Assembly (NCBI GenBank): GCA_900754285.1
Contig: CAAECB010000053.1
Span: forward strand, 1-24,708
From: Clostridia bacterium
GTDB taxonomy: Bacteria; Bacillota; Clostridia; TANB77; CAG-508
Direction of reading: 5' to 3'
Length of the DNA: 24,708 nt
This document shows, one piece after another, positions 16,305-24,631 of this stretch (positions are counted from its first letter, which is position 1; each line of letters begins with the position of its first letter). The notes beneath the pieces are model-generated. The model was not told where the DNA came from. It worked only from the letters and a program-made list of their open reading frames with translations, and did no database searches. The translations under genes and the position numbers were made by a program.

Positions 16305-18215
16305 CTATACTGTTTTTCTTGCTCTTTTTGCTTTCTTCCAATGTTTTTCTACAAATTTATCAAATTCTTCTCTATCTGTGTCATCCATATTATTACGCAT
16401 TTCTACTAAATTTTCATCAGTAATTGGATTTGTAATTTTATACTCTCCATCAACATATTCCAATATATTTCTATATTGATACAATTCTTTATCTGTAGTT
16501 TTTGTAAAGTATTGTGTTGCATTATCAAAAAACTTATCAAATTTTCCTTCTAATGTTTTTTCATTTCTATGATCATAAGTATATTCATTTTTACTTTCAA
16601 TTGGAATACACTCTGTAATCCTTTCTACATATCTTTTACCTTTAAAGTCTTTCTTTAAATGTATATCAAAGTTTAATACTTGTACAACTTGCTCTTCTGC
16701 TGTTTTTTCATTTTTAAATACACCTGTTCTAAGCATTGAGTTACGTAATGCCGTTACTAAGTTTGGAAATGTTTTAGCATGGTGTGTAAATAATGTAAAT
16801 TTAGAAGCAACCTGTGCTGCTTGAATCATCCAAGATGCTACGGGGTCTGTTGCAACCTCACCTATGATGTTAACAGAACCATCTGTTTTCTTTTGAACGT
16901 CCAAACCTTCTTGCCCAGAAATTGTATCTGTTTCACGGAAAGTTAAAATATTTCTTGTAGGATATATTTTTCTTAAGTGTAACTCGAATGCAGTTTCTTG
17001 AACACGAATATTCATTGTTTCATAAATATTTTCTATCATTCCCATAAGCATTGTTGTTTTACCACAACCTTGCTCACCTGTTATTGATATGATTCTTGCA
17101 CCTTTTACTAAATATTTTAATAATGCTATAGAATCATCGCAACCTGGCTCTCCTTTAAACCATTGTTCCAATGTTGAACGTTTAACATCGAATTTTCTTA
17201 CGAAAAATGCCCATGTTTCTGAGAAGCTTGGTCTAACAACAACAACACGAGAACCATCTTTCATTTCATTTATCTTATAACCATTTGTGTCTGATAATTG
17301 TCCTGGGTTATTGTATTTATAGATATTTTGACATACTCTTTTCAATTCTGCTTCTGTTCCAAAGCTTAAAAATGCTAATCTTATAGATTTACCTTGGAAG
17401 AATATCCAAATACTATCACAAGCTCTTGGTACTTTATGTTCTGAAACTTGTGTTAAATAATCACTACTTGATGTTTGAGCAACCTGGCTCAAAAAGCTTT
17501 CTGGCAAACCAGATACACCACCTGATATACCATCTATATTCATATCTCTTATTTCATCTATAGAACTATAGCCTTTATAATGTTGATATATTCTTTGCAC
17601 TACAACAGATAATTTATCTTCAAATTTCAAATCCATTTGCTCTTTTTCAAAAATATCTTCGATTTCTTGTGATGTAATTACATATGAAGGTTTTGATTCA
17701 CCTTCTAAATATTTTAATTCAGCTAAATTGTATTTTCTAATTAATTCTGTTAATGCTTCATATCCAAAATCTTTTTTATACATATAAATTAAAATATCAA
17801 ATTTATCTTGTGGTGTTAGAAGTGATGGTACATCAAAAGGAATTGCTTTTGATACATTTGTCTCATCTACTCCATATTCTTTAACAAGTAAATCATATAT
17901 TAATTCTTTTACATATTTTTTGTCATTAACATCACCATATGTACAACCTTTTAATGCCTTTTTTAACTCATATTTTTTATTCTTTCTTCTTTTTAATTCT
18001 TCCTCTGAAAGTCCTATATCATAAAGATTTACTTTTGTAATTTCATCAAGTCTTTTCTTAACAAATTCTTTCATCATATCTAATGTATAAGTTTTGTCAT
18101 CAACAACAACTGTTGTCTCTACTTGTTCTTCTTTTTGTTTTTTAATATAATAAAAAATTGCTAAACCTGCTATAATAAGTACTACTACAGTTAATAAAAT
18201 ATTAGTAATTGTCAT
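16305..18215 (-). CDS. cpaF: CpaF/TadA-type secretion ATPase with N-terminal membrane anchor
   Basis: Type II/IV secretion-family ATPase powering pilus assembly. Of 636 residues, the C-terminal part has the Walker A loop GEQGCGKTT (380-388, Lys386), a CpaF-type Walker B region NIIGEVATDP (Glu453) and a His box LFTHHAKTFPNL. The conserved SVRPS-like segment appears as VVVRPSFSETWAFFVRKF. Residues 5-23 are a clear membrane helix followed by a basic patch, whereas CpaF/TadA proteins are normally soluble, and the N-terminal 250 residues are mostly unrecognised. ATG 18215 has AAAGGGG upstream. It is flanked by a ParA-like gene and the T2SF-like gene, the standard tad order. Assignment to the family is secure from motifs; the anchor is seen in sequence. 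Confidence 0.88.
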   Translation of the reverse strand: MTITNILLTVVVLIIAGLAIFYYIKKQKEEQVETTVVVDDKTYTLDMMKEFVKKRLDEITKVNLYDIGLSEEELKRRKNKKYELKKALKGCTYGDVNDKKYVKELIYDLLVKEYGVDETNVSKAIPFDVPSLLTPQDKFDILIYMYKKDFGYEALTELIRKYNLAELKYLEGESKPSYVITSQEIEDIFEKEQMDLKFEDKLSVVVQRIYQHYKGYSSIDEIRDMNIDGISGGVSGLPESFLSQVAQTSSSDYLTQVSEHKVPRACDSIWIFFQGKSIRLAFLSFGTEAELKRVCQNIYKYNNPGQLSDTNGYKINEMKDGSRVVVVRPSFSETWAFFVRKFDVKRSTLEQWFKGEPGCDDSIALLKYLVKGARIISITGEQGCGKTTMLMGMIENIYETMNIRVQETAFELHLRKIYPTRNILTFRETDTISGQEGLDVQKKTDGSVNIIGEVATDPVASWMIQAAQVASKFTLFTHHAKTFPNLVTALRNSMLRTGVFKNEKTAEEQVVQVLNFDIHLKKDFKGKRYVERITECIPIESKNEYTYDHRNEKTLEGKFDKFFDNATQYFTKTTDKELYQYRNILEYVDGEYKITNPITDENLVEMRNNMDDTDREEFDKFVEKHWKKAKRARKTV

Positions 18216-18242
18216 TGTTTTACCCCTTTCTTTTGTATATCA

Positions 18243-19076
18243 TTAGTTTACTAATCTATATACAATATTATCAGTTGCCCTTTTTACCTCTTCTATAAAA
18301 AATGTATTTTGATCTTCTTTGTTTGAATTACTATATTTTGTGAATTGTAAAAATAAATCTGCAACCATTCCTTCTTCTGAAGCCTCAAAAAACAATGTAT
18401 TATATGGTACTGTTAATACCTGATTTCTCTCTTTTAAATATCTTGTTATGTTTTTATAATTATATTTTGAATCTTTATCATAATTACCAACTAGTAATAA
18501 AGTTTTTGGTGATTGTATTAAAGCATCTGTTTTTTGTTCTTTTTTCTGTCTGAATTTTTCAATATCTGATAAACCTTGAGCTAAATTCAAAATAACAACA
18601 TCAGACATATCTAAAATAATTTTTCTTGTTTCTTCTGGAACACAATAATCCAAGTCAACTAAAATTCTGTCATAATATTTATTTGCTGCCGCTATAACAT
18701 CTGGATATCTTTGAGCTAATTCTGGATTCACACTTCCAGTTCCTAGAAGTATTTCTAACCTGTCTTTAAATACAACTCTAGTATAATCTGTTATAATCTC
18801 TGGTGTTATTTTATTACTTTTTATTATTCTGTCTAATCCTTTCATACCAATTTCAGCATCTAATGTTCTTGTATTAGGTCCAAAAATTCCAAAATTAATT
18901 TTTTTCTTTTTTTCCTCTTTCCAAAAACATCTTTGAAGCTTTTCTTGATTACTATCTGTAGAAACAATTAATGTTCGAGCATTATGTTCTATTGCCATAT
19001 ATGTTGCTATTGCAACAGTAGACATAGTTTTTCCAGTCTGTTTTTTTTGCTCGTTCCAAAATGTAATAATTGCCAT
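18243..19076 (-). CDS. ParA/MinD-like ATPase (TadZ/CpaE type)
   Basis: A 277-residue P-loop protein of the ParA/MinD superfamily. The N-terminus carries a deviant Walker A, KKQTGKT (11-17), which keeps both lysines of the KGGxGKT signature but loses its glycines. Further on there is RILVDLDYCVP (switch region) and VVILNLAQGLSDIEKF. In Tad systems such proteins (TadZ/CpaE) place the machinery in the cell. The ribosome binding site GGAG lies within the end of the upstream gene, whose stop is three bases before ATG 19076, so the two are translationally coupled. It is immediately upstream of cpaF. Whether it hydrolyses ATP is uncertain. Confidence 0.8.
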   Translation of the reverse strand: MAIITFWNEQKKQTGKTMSTVAIATYMAIEHNARTLIVSTDSNQEKLQRCFWKEEKKKKINFGIFGPNTRTLDAEIGMKGLDRIIKSNKITPEIITDYTRVVFKDRLEILLGTGSVNPELAQRYPDVIAAANKYYDRILVDLDYCVPEETRKIILDMSDVVILNLAQGLSDIEKFRQKKEQKTDALIQSPKTLLLVGNYDKDSKYNYKNITRYLKERNQVLTVPYNTLFFEASEEGMVADLFLQFTKYSNSNKEDQNTFFIEEVKRATDNIVYRLVN

Positions 19077-19079
19077 TAC

Positions 19080-19769
19080 TTATACTCCTTTTTCTATCAT
19101 CTTTACAATTCTTCTAACACCTGAATCTGTAGATTGATTCAAAATTTCTTGTACTATAAAAATAAGTCCATCTTTATATTGCACAGAAAAATCAGAAAAC
19201 TTTATTTTTTGGTTTCTCTGATTATCCATAAATGCCTCTAAATTTTGAAGTTCTATTGGTATCATAATTTCGGACATATTCCATTCTATTTTATAATTAG
19301 TTGCCAAGAAATTAAGATATTCATTACCTTCACTTATTTTTTCTATTCCAAATAAAACTTTTATAAGATTAATTTTTTCATCTAAATTATTAAAAATTTC
19401 TAAACCTCTTTTTAATGTATATAAATCAAATCCTGTTACAAAAAAATTCTTTTTAGCTTTATTTAATTCAAATGCTTCAAACTTTTCTGATGAGTCTACA
19501 CTTATTAATACAATATTATATTGTATCTCTTGTCCTCCAAAATATTGTTTTATTTGTTCAAGATTATTAAATCCTACTGCAACATCAAAATCTTCAAAGC
19601 TTGTTATATATGAAGTTGTAGGATTTATGGCTGGTACAACATATTTTGTTTTTTGTTCAATTGTTGAATCTATTATTAATACACTTTTTTTCATAGTTGT
19701 TAATATTTTAGCTATATTTAATAATAAATCTGTTTTATCATACATGCCTATAAATCCTATAATATCCAT
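19080..19769 (-). CDS. Degenerate ParA/TadZ-like protein
   Basis: A 229-residue protein with the outline of a ParA/MinD fold: MDIIGFIGMYDKTDLLLNIA at the start, VLIIDST, and NIVLISVDSS further on. The nucleotide loop is reduced to GMYDKT, lacking the glycines, so ATP binding is doubtful. I chose ATG 19769 because AAAAGGA lies nine bases upstream; the longer frame (to 19850) would overlap the end of the cpaB-like gene and adds a Gln/Leu-rich stretch with no binding site. It is coupled to the next ParA-like gene (three-base gap), which suggests the two products act as a pair. Family call is from weak similarity in outline and from context. Confidence 0.65.
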   Translation of the reverse strand: MDIIGFIGMYDKTDLLLNIAKILTTMKKSVLIIDSTIEQKTKYVVPAINPTTSYITSFEDFDVAVGFNNLEQIKQYFGGQEIQYNIVLISVDSSEKFEAFELNKAKKNFFVTGFDLYTLKRGLEIFNNLDEKINLIKVLFGIEKISEGNEYLNFLATNYKIEWNMSEIMIPIELQNLEAFMDNQRNQKIKFSDFSVQYKDGLIFIVQEILNQSTDSGVRRIVKMIEKGV

Positions 19770-19788
19770 TTTATTCATTCCTTTTCTT

Positions 19789-20901
19789 TTAATTTGTTGT
19801 AGTAGTTGTGCTTGTAGTACTATTTGTTGAAGATGAAGAAGATAATGCATCTAGATATTTTTTTCTTTCTTCTTGTGTTTTTGTTATACTTTCTTGTACA
19901 TTAGTTTTTAAGTTGCTCTCTGCTTCTTCTGCATTATTTTGAATTGCTGAATCTATACTTCCTCTTATTGATTGGCTATATCTATTTGCCAAATCATTTT
20001 TAGCTTTTTCTACTGCATTTGGATCTTCAGCAATTAATTGTAGAACTTCTTTGCTTGGTGTATATGTTGGTGTTGCTGCAGATTGTATTCCTGGTTCTGT
20101 ATATGTTGTTGCATATAATTTTGAACCTTCTACTTTAGCTGTATCTACAATAGCACTATTCATAGATAAAATTTCATCTTCTGATAAATTTAACCAAATT
20201 GTTGATTCTGAATCCACCCCATCTATAACTGGAATTTCAACATTTTTCTTAGAAGCAACTATATAATCTTGTCCATTTGGCATGCTAAGTCTTATATCTA
20301 CATAATCACCTGTTTGTATTTGAGTTGGTAATACAATTACATTATATTCTTGTTTTCTTACATCATCTGAAGTAGTATTATTCCCTTTAGAAATTGTATC
20401 TCTTGTAAGTACCGCATTTTTCTTTAATGATACTTTAGCTATAACTGGTACAGTATTTAATTGTACATATTCTTTGTTATTATTTCTCTCTATATAATAA
20501 CTTCCAGAATCATCTTTTTGTAATTTGTATTGATTACTATTTTTTGTTAAATACAATACATTTTCTCCATTTTCCATTTTGCTTGATACTTCATTTCCTT
20601 CTTTATCTTGTAAAGAATAATTTTCTAATGTTGCTGTATCTCCTATTGCATTTTCTGGAATTAAATTTCTATCAATTTGTTTTCTTGTTACCATGTCTGA
20701 TGTAATAATTTGTCCTGATTTTACATCTTCATTTAATACATATATATTAACACTATTTTTCGCTTCTAGTGCCTCTTTATCTTTATAATTTTTTAATTGA
20801 ATAAATAAGAATGCTATGATTAAACCACATATTATTAACATTAATAACATTCCTAATAAAAATGAATTTCTTGCTTTTCTTTGCATTGGATTAGTTGCCA
20901 T
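19789..20901 (-). CDS. cpaB: CpaB-like pilus assembly protein with SAF domain
   Basis: A 370-residue protein with one N-terminal membrane helix (about 14-36) after a short basic segment (QRKARNS), a SAF-type domain (VYVLNEDVKSGQIITSDMV, about 53-71), a second part with SLKKNAVLTRDTIS, then QTGDYVDIRLS typical of CpaB/RcpC. The C-terminus ends in a Ser/Thr tail (about 355-370), which might be a flexible linker. In diderm bacteria CpaB supports the secretin, but no secretin is seen here, so it probably acts at the membrane or wall face. ATG 20901 has AGGGAGGAA upstream. It is the first gene of the pilus operon, with the promoter at 20947-20975. Confidence 0.85.
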   Translation of the reverse strand: MATNPMQRKARNSFLLGMLLMLIICGLIIAFLFIQLKNYKDKEALEAKNSVNIYVLNEDVKSGQIITSDMVTRKQIDRNLIPENAIGDTATLENYSLQDKEGNEVSSKMENGENVLYLTKNSNQYKLQKDDSGSYYIERNNNKEYVQLNTVPVIAKVSLKKNAVLTRDTISKGNNTTSDDVRKQEYNVIVLPTQIQTGDYVDIRLSMPNGQDYIVASKKNVEIPVIDGVDSESTIWLNLSEDEILSMNSAIVDTAKVEGSKLYATTYTEPGIQSAATPTYTPSKEVLQLIAEDPNAVEKAKNDLANRYSQSIRGSIDSAIQNNAEEAESNLKTNVQESITKTQEERKKYLDALSSSSSTNSTTSTTTTTN

Positions 20902-20946
20902 TACAAATTCCTCCCTTATATATTTTTTTATAACTTATTCTTTTAT

Positions 20947-20975
20947 ATTTTAACTCATTACTACTTTAAAATCAA
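20947..20975 (-). promoter_or_regulatory. Promoter at the head of the pilus operon
   Basis: On the minus strand TTGATT (20975-20970), a 17-bp spacer and TAAAAT (20952-20947). Transcription would start near 20940, about 40 bases before the cpaB-like gene. No comparable promoter was seen inside the cluster. Confidence 0.6.
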
Positions 20976-21008
20976 TATTTTTCACATTCATTACAAAAAT
21001 TTCATATA

Positions 21009-21038
21009 TCTGTAATATTTCTGTAATATTTCTGTAAT
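21009..21038. promoter_or_regulatory. Three 11-bp-phased direct repeats (possible operator)
   Basis: TCTGTAAT occurs at 21009-21016, 21020-21027 and 21031-21038, spaced exactly 11 bp, about one helical turn. On the minus strand this reads ATTACA, N5, ATTACA, N5, ATTACA. It lies about 34 bp upstream of the -35 of the pilus operon promoter, a usual place for an activator of the OmpR/PhoP type, whose boxes have the same period. Confidence 0.5.
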
Positions 21039-21057
21039 CTAACAATTTTCAAAATTT

Positions 21058-21930
21058 TTAACTGTATATTTTTTTCAAAAATTTTGCTACCCCATCTTCA
21101 TTATTTGAATCTGTAATCATATCAGAAATTTCTTTTATAACAGGTGTGCTCTGCCCCATACAAACTCCCAAACCTGCATATTCAATCATTTCTTTATCAT
21201 TTATATTGTCACCAATTGCTATTACTTCTTCTGGATTTACCTGTAATATTGGCAACAAATATTTAATTGCTTGCCATTTATTTACTTGTGTAGAAGATAT
21301 TTCTGTATAAAAATATTCTATATTTACATCTTCTGTTCCTTGTTTAAAAACTTTCCTAGACATATGTGAAACATCCATTACATCTATATTTTCTACTGCT
21401 CTTAATCTTCTTATTATTGATTTAAAAATTGTTTGATTTTCATCACATACTGTAATTTTTAAACATTTTAAATTTTCATCATTTTTTACATATTCTAAAA
21501 TATTATCTACTTTCATTATTGTTGTTATTTTATTTGCATCTTTTTTCAAATTTTCCTTATAATAATAAAGTACATTATATTTTAAATCCTGTGTTATAAT
21601 TTTATCTTCTGTATAAATATTAAATGAAATATTATTTTGCTGACAAATTTTGGCTATCTCTATAACTTTTAATTTTGGTATATATTTTTCATAAATAACT
21701 TCATCTTTTTGGATATCATATATTATAGCTCCATTACCTGCTATAAAATATTTTGTTGAATTTATTTCTTCTGCTATTGTTTTTATAGAATCTATTGGCC
21801 TGCCTGATGCTATCATTATTTCTACACCTTTTTGTTGTACATCATTTATGATTTTTTTTGTATATTCACTTACTTCTCCGTAACTATTTAGTAATGTTCC
21901 ATCTAAATCTATTTCTACTAGTTTATACAT
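21058..21930 (-). CDS. Cof-type HAD-IIB sugar-phosphatase-like hydrolase
   Basis: Cytosolic haloacid-dehalogenase phosphatase of the Cof/YidA group, which act on sugar phosphates and similar small molecules; the substrate cannot be read. Motif I is DLDGTLL near the N-terminus (residues 8-14), motif II is ASGRP, the cap domain occupies the middle, and motif III/IV is AIGDNINDKEMIEYAGLGV near the C-terminus. At 290 residues it is normal length. I chose ATG 21930 because it gives the usual MYKLVEIDLDG start; GGAGG lies about 13 bases upstream, and the TTG 21951 alternative overlaps that site. It is preceded by a perfect sigma-A promoter and transcribed toward the pilus operon, probably alone. 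Confidence 0.9.
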   Translation of the reverse strand: MYKLVEIDLDGTLLNSYGEVSEYTKKIINDVQQKGVEIMIASGRPIDSIKTIAEEINSTKYFIAGNGAIIYDIQKDEVIYEKYIPKLKVIEIAKICQQNNISFNIYTEDKIITQDLKYNVLYYYKENLKKDANKITTIMKVDNILEYVKNDENLKCLKITVCDENQTIFKSIIRRLRAVENIDVMDVSHMSRKVFKQGTEDVNIEYFYTEISSTQVNKWQAIKYLLPILQVNPEEVIAIGDNINDKEMIEYAGLGVCMGQSTPVIKEISDMITDSNNEDGVAKFLKKIYS

Positions 21931-21978
21931 TTTTACGCAAAATTCCTCCAATTTTTTATTTTATTTTTTCATTTTTTG

Positions 21979-22007
21979 ATTATACAGTTACATTTTTTTA
22001 GTGTCAA
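21979..22007 (-). promoter_or_regulatory. Consensus sigma-A promoter of the HAD hydrolase gene
   Basis: On the minus strand TTGACA (22007-22002), a 17-bp spacer and TATAAT (21984-21979): a perfect match to the housekeeping consensus, with the start expected near 21972, about 40 bases before the gene. Confidence 0.85.
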
Positions 22008-22116
22008 GTTTTTTTGTAAAAATTTCCTGTTTATTTTTTCTAAAATTGCAAAAGATACTAGTAGAAAAAGCAAATGTTTTTTTCTCGAAAATTTATATTT
22101 GCAGGAGGTGAATAAA

Positions 22117-22314
22117 ATGGCAAACAACAGTAATAAAAAATTAGTTCCAGAAGCTATGTCTGCTTTAGATAAATTCAAATATGAAGTTGCTTCAGAAGTA
22201 GGTGTTAATCTTAAAGATGGATATAATGGTGACATCTCAGCTAGAGATGCTGGTAGAATAGGTGGTAACATGGTTAAAAAAATGATTCAACAAGTAGAAG
22301 ATCAAATGAAATAG
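22117..22314 (+). CDS. Small acid-soluble spore protein, alpha/beta type
   Basis: A 65-residue DNA-binding protein that coats and protects DNA in the dormant spore. It shows the family's two conserved blocks: LDKFKYEVASEVGVNL, which contains the GPR protease site (KYE, VAS), and SARDAGRIGGNMVKKMI. ATG 22117 is fixed by AGGAGGTGA; the reading frame upstream to 21976 is not coding. No convincing sigma-G promoter was found, although GATACTA occurs at about 22052-22058. A strong terminator follows. The gene shows that the organism forms endospores. Confidence 0.95.
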   Translation: MANNSNKKLVPEAMSALDKFKYEVASEVGVNLKDGYNGDISARDAGRIGGNMVKKMIQQVEDQMK

Positions 22315-22370
22315 TTTTAGCTATTAGCCATTAATCGAAGGAGACAGGAAGCCATAATTTTGCTTTTATA

Positions 22371-23939
22371 TTACATAAAGGCAGGATTTGATTTCCTGCC
22401 TTTTTCAATATTTACTTTTATTCTAGTATATACTAATGTTATTAACGTCCGCTTTTGTTCTAATTCAACAACTATATAAAGCACATCCCCTATTCGCTTT
22501 ATTTCTACTTTCTTTTCATTTTTTTCTCCAAAATTTTCTAACACTACATTTTCATCATATATTTGTCTATTTAATTCTATTTTTTTATTCATATAAAAAT
22601 TTAACATATATGTTGTAAATGACCCATTTAAAAACAATGAATTCTTATACGTAATTTTGTTATAATTTATGTTTTCATAATTCCTATAAATAATAGCAAA
22701 GTCAACACTTTCAACATTTTTTCCATATTCTTCATATATTTTGTTTTCAATTTGTTTTACAAAATTTTCATCAAAAACATTTGACATCTTAAATGCTTTT
22801 ACAATATTTAGTGTATTAATTGTATTTATAATAAAATAAATTATAAGTATTCCTATAAAAATCTTATTATAAAAATCATTTTTTTCAAATATATTTGTAT
22901 TACACAACAAATATATGTATATTCCTGCAAAAACCTCACTAATCGGAATTAAAATTCTTACTACACTTTTTTGCTCCGTTATTGGGAACATCACAAATAA
23001 ACTAAACATATATACAATAAATAAAATTAACACATTAACTATATCATTTACTTTTTTGTTTTTTATTCCATATACTGTGACAATTGTTAATATACTAAAA
23101 ATAAAAATAAGTAATAAATATTTAGGAAAATATCCATAGCAATCAAAAATTACGTTATAAAAATCGTGAAAGTTTTTTAGTATTTTTGTGATAATGCTAG
23201 AAATCGAAATTCTTGCTGTTTTTTCTAAACCAAAACAATGTGGTACTGTTACAACAAATAACACATTTAGTATTCCAACAAAAACTAATATCAAAATTGA
23301 TAACATATATTGCTTTAAAAATCTCTTATTGATACTTTTATTTATTAACAAACATATTAAAAATGCTGTAGCAATATATACAGGTATCGTTCCTTGGTAA
23401 CAAAATATTGCTATTAATGCATATAAAAAACCTCTTTTAGATTTATTTTCAATTATAGTATTTTCAAGTGATTTTATGAAAAATAATAAACTTACATTTA
23501 TAACAAAACTATCTATAAATTGCATAATATCAGTCAATGTAAAATTAAATATATATGCTAAACTTACTAAAAAATACAATATCTTCATCTTAGCAGTATC
23601 AGGCTTTTTTATTTTATTTATTATTTTATAAATTTCTAATACCGTTATACTTAAAACCAATATAGATATACATATATTCACAATATATACTGCTTTTATA
23701 GGTAAATTTGTAAAACCTAATAATGCAAAAATTATAGCAGAAAACAATCTTCCATCTCTTACATATGCATCTTTTACAGCATATTCAAAATATCCCTGAG
23801 AATCAATTCTTTCAGTATCAACTGAATAATATCCAGTTAAAAAAAAGCTGTACAAAAATATACCTAAAAAAATTGAAACAGTTATAATTATTATTTTTTC
23901 TTTTTTACTCATTTTTCTAAATTTTCCCTTAGTATCCAT
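22371..23939 (-). CDS. Multi-pass membrane protein, GtrII/glycosyltransferase-like
   Basis: A 522-residue integral membrane protein with roughly ten or more hydrophobic segments from residue 15 to about 370 and a soluble C-terminal domain of about 140 residues. The extracytoplasmic loop after the first helix contains RDGR (61-64), and the layout resembles GtrII-like or other GT-C-type sugar transferases acting on lipid-linked donors at the outer membrane face. That family call is tentative. The last eleven residues (EKGRKSNPAFM) are encoded by the bidirectional terminator. ATG 23939 lacks a clear binding site, and ATG at codon 10 (23912) with AAGGG 13 bases upstream is an alternative. Convergent with the SASP gene; downstream of hpf. 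Confidence 0.65.
   Translation of the reverse strand: MDTKGKFRKMSKKEKIIIITVSIFLGIFLYSFFLTGYYSVDTERIDSQGYFEYAVKDAYVRDGRLFSAIIFALLGFTNLPIKAVYIVNICISILVLSITVLEIYKIINKIKKPDTAKMKILYFLVSLAYIFNFTLTDIMQFIDSFVINVSLLFFIKSLENTIIENKSKRGFLYALIAIFCYQGTIPVYIATAFLICLLINKSINKRFLKQYMLSILILVFVGILNVLFVVTVPHCFGLEKTARISISSIITKILKNFHDFYNVIFDCYGYFPKYLLLIFIFSILTIVTVYGIKNKKVNDIVNVLILFIVYMFSLFVMFPITEQKSVVRILIPISEVFAGIYIYLLCNTNIFEKNDFYNKIFIGILIIYFIINTINTLNIVKAFKMSNVFDENFVKQIENKIYEEYGKNVESVDFAIIYRNYENINYNKITYKNSLFLNGSFTTYMLNFYMNKKIELNRQIYDENVVLENFGEKNEKKVEIKRIGDVLYIVVELEQKRTLITLVYTRIKVNIEKGRKSNPAFM
22377..22403. terminator. Bidirectional terminator after the SASP gene
   Basis: AAAGGCAGGA (22377-22386) pairs with TCCTGCCTTT (22394-22403), with a seven-base loop and T-run for the plus strand. 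It lies inside the last codons of the convergent membrane-protein gene, so the minus-strand reading frame passes through it. Confidence 0.85.
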
Positions 23940-23945
23940 CTAATA

Positions 23946-23974
23946 AAGGCTTCTTATTTTTTATAAGAAACCTT
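23946..23974 (-). terminator. Terminator after hpf
   Basis: A 12-bp stem (23946-23957 with 23963-23974, one G-U pair in the RNA) with a five-base loop, followed on the minus strand by TTTATT. The U-run is short, so some read-through into the membrane-protein gene is possible. Confidence 0.6.
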
Positions 23975-24000
23975 CATAATTTTACCATTTATATATTTTA

Positions 24001-24528
24001 TTAAGCTTCTGGTTCTATTAAACCATAATTTTTGCCATCTTTTAATTTATGTATAATATTAACTTTTCCTGTTTCAACATTTATAAATGTAATGAAATTA
24101 TGTGTTGGCATTTCTTGTAATTTTAAAACTGCATCTTCTGGTGAAATAGGTTTTATCTCATAATATGAAGTTTTTATAATCTCATTAGAAATTTCTGCAA
24201 TATGGTCTGCTTCAACTTCCATATTTCTAATAGTTCCTTCTCTCATCATTTTTTCTTTTTTAGTTTTAAATTTTCTAATTTGACCTTCTAAAATATCAAT
24301 GTCTTTGTCTATTGATGCATATAAATCTTTATCCTCTGTAACAGCTCTGAATTTTTCTCCATTTGCTATAACACAGATTTCTGCAATTTGAGCATTTTTT
24401 TCTGTTTTTAATGTTACATCTGCTTCTGCTTCATCAAAATATTTGTCAACTCTATCTAATTTTTTTTCAACATAATCATTGATTGCTTCTGTTATCTTTA
24501 GTTCCTTTCCTATTATTTTTATTTTCAT
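24001..24528 (-). CDS. hpf: Ribosome hibernation-promoting factor, long form
   Basis: Binds the 30S subunit in stationary phase or stress and drives formation of inactive 100S ribosome dimers. The 175 residues match the long form of Gram-positives: an N-terminal RaiA-like domain (1-95, with ITEAINDYVEKKLDRVDKYF), a charged linker (about 95-120), and the C-terminal dimerisation domain (about 122-175, KPISPEDAVLKLQEMPTHNF, ending NYGLIEPEA). ATG 24528 has AGGGAG eight bases upstream. A TTGAAA/TATAAT promoter lies just upstream (24575-24603). Confidence 0.95.
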   Translation of the reverse strand: MKIKIIGKELKITEAINDYVEKKLDRVDKYFDEAEADVTLKTEKNAQIAEICVIANGEKFRAVTEDKDLYASIDKDIDILEGQIRKFKTKKEKMMREGTIRNMEVEADHIAEISNEIIKTSYYEIKPISPEDAVLKLQEMPTHNFITFINVETGKVNIIHKLKDGKNYGLIEPEA

Positions 24529-24574
24529 AAAAATCGCTCCCTTCTCTTTTTTGCTGTTTTTTATTTATATTTTC

Positions 24575-24603
24575 ATTATATATGTTTTTTTTATTTTTTT
24601 CAA
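24575..24603 (-). promoter_or_regulatory. Sigma-A-type promoter of hpf
   Basis: On the minus strand TTGAAA (24603-24598), an A-rich 17-bp spacer and TATAAT (24580-24575). The transcript would start near 24568, about 40 bases before the gene. Confidence 0.75.
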
Positions 24604-24631
24604 CTGTTTTTTGAAATTTTTTTGAGAGGGC

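Noticed and set aside
10418..18215. Competence (ComG) or conjugation locus
   Set aside because: ParA/TadZ, CpaB and CpaF-type ATPase together fit a Tad system; no ComGC leader, relaxase or coupling protein is seen.
21009..21038. CRISPR array
   Set aside because: Repeats of eight bases at 11-bp period without spacers; no cas genes.
22040..22075. Sigma-G promoter for the SASP gene around GATACTA
   Set aside because: The -10 fits six of seven positions but no TGnATA-like -35 lies 17-18 bp upstream.
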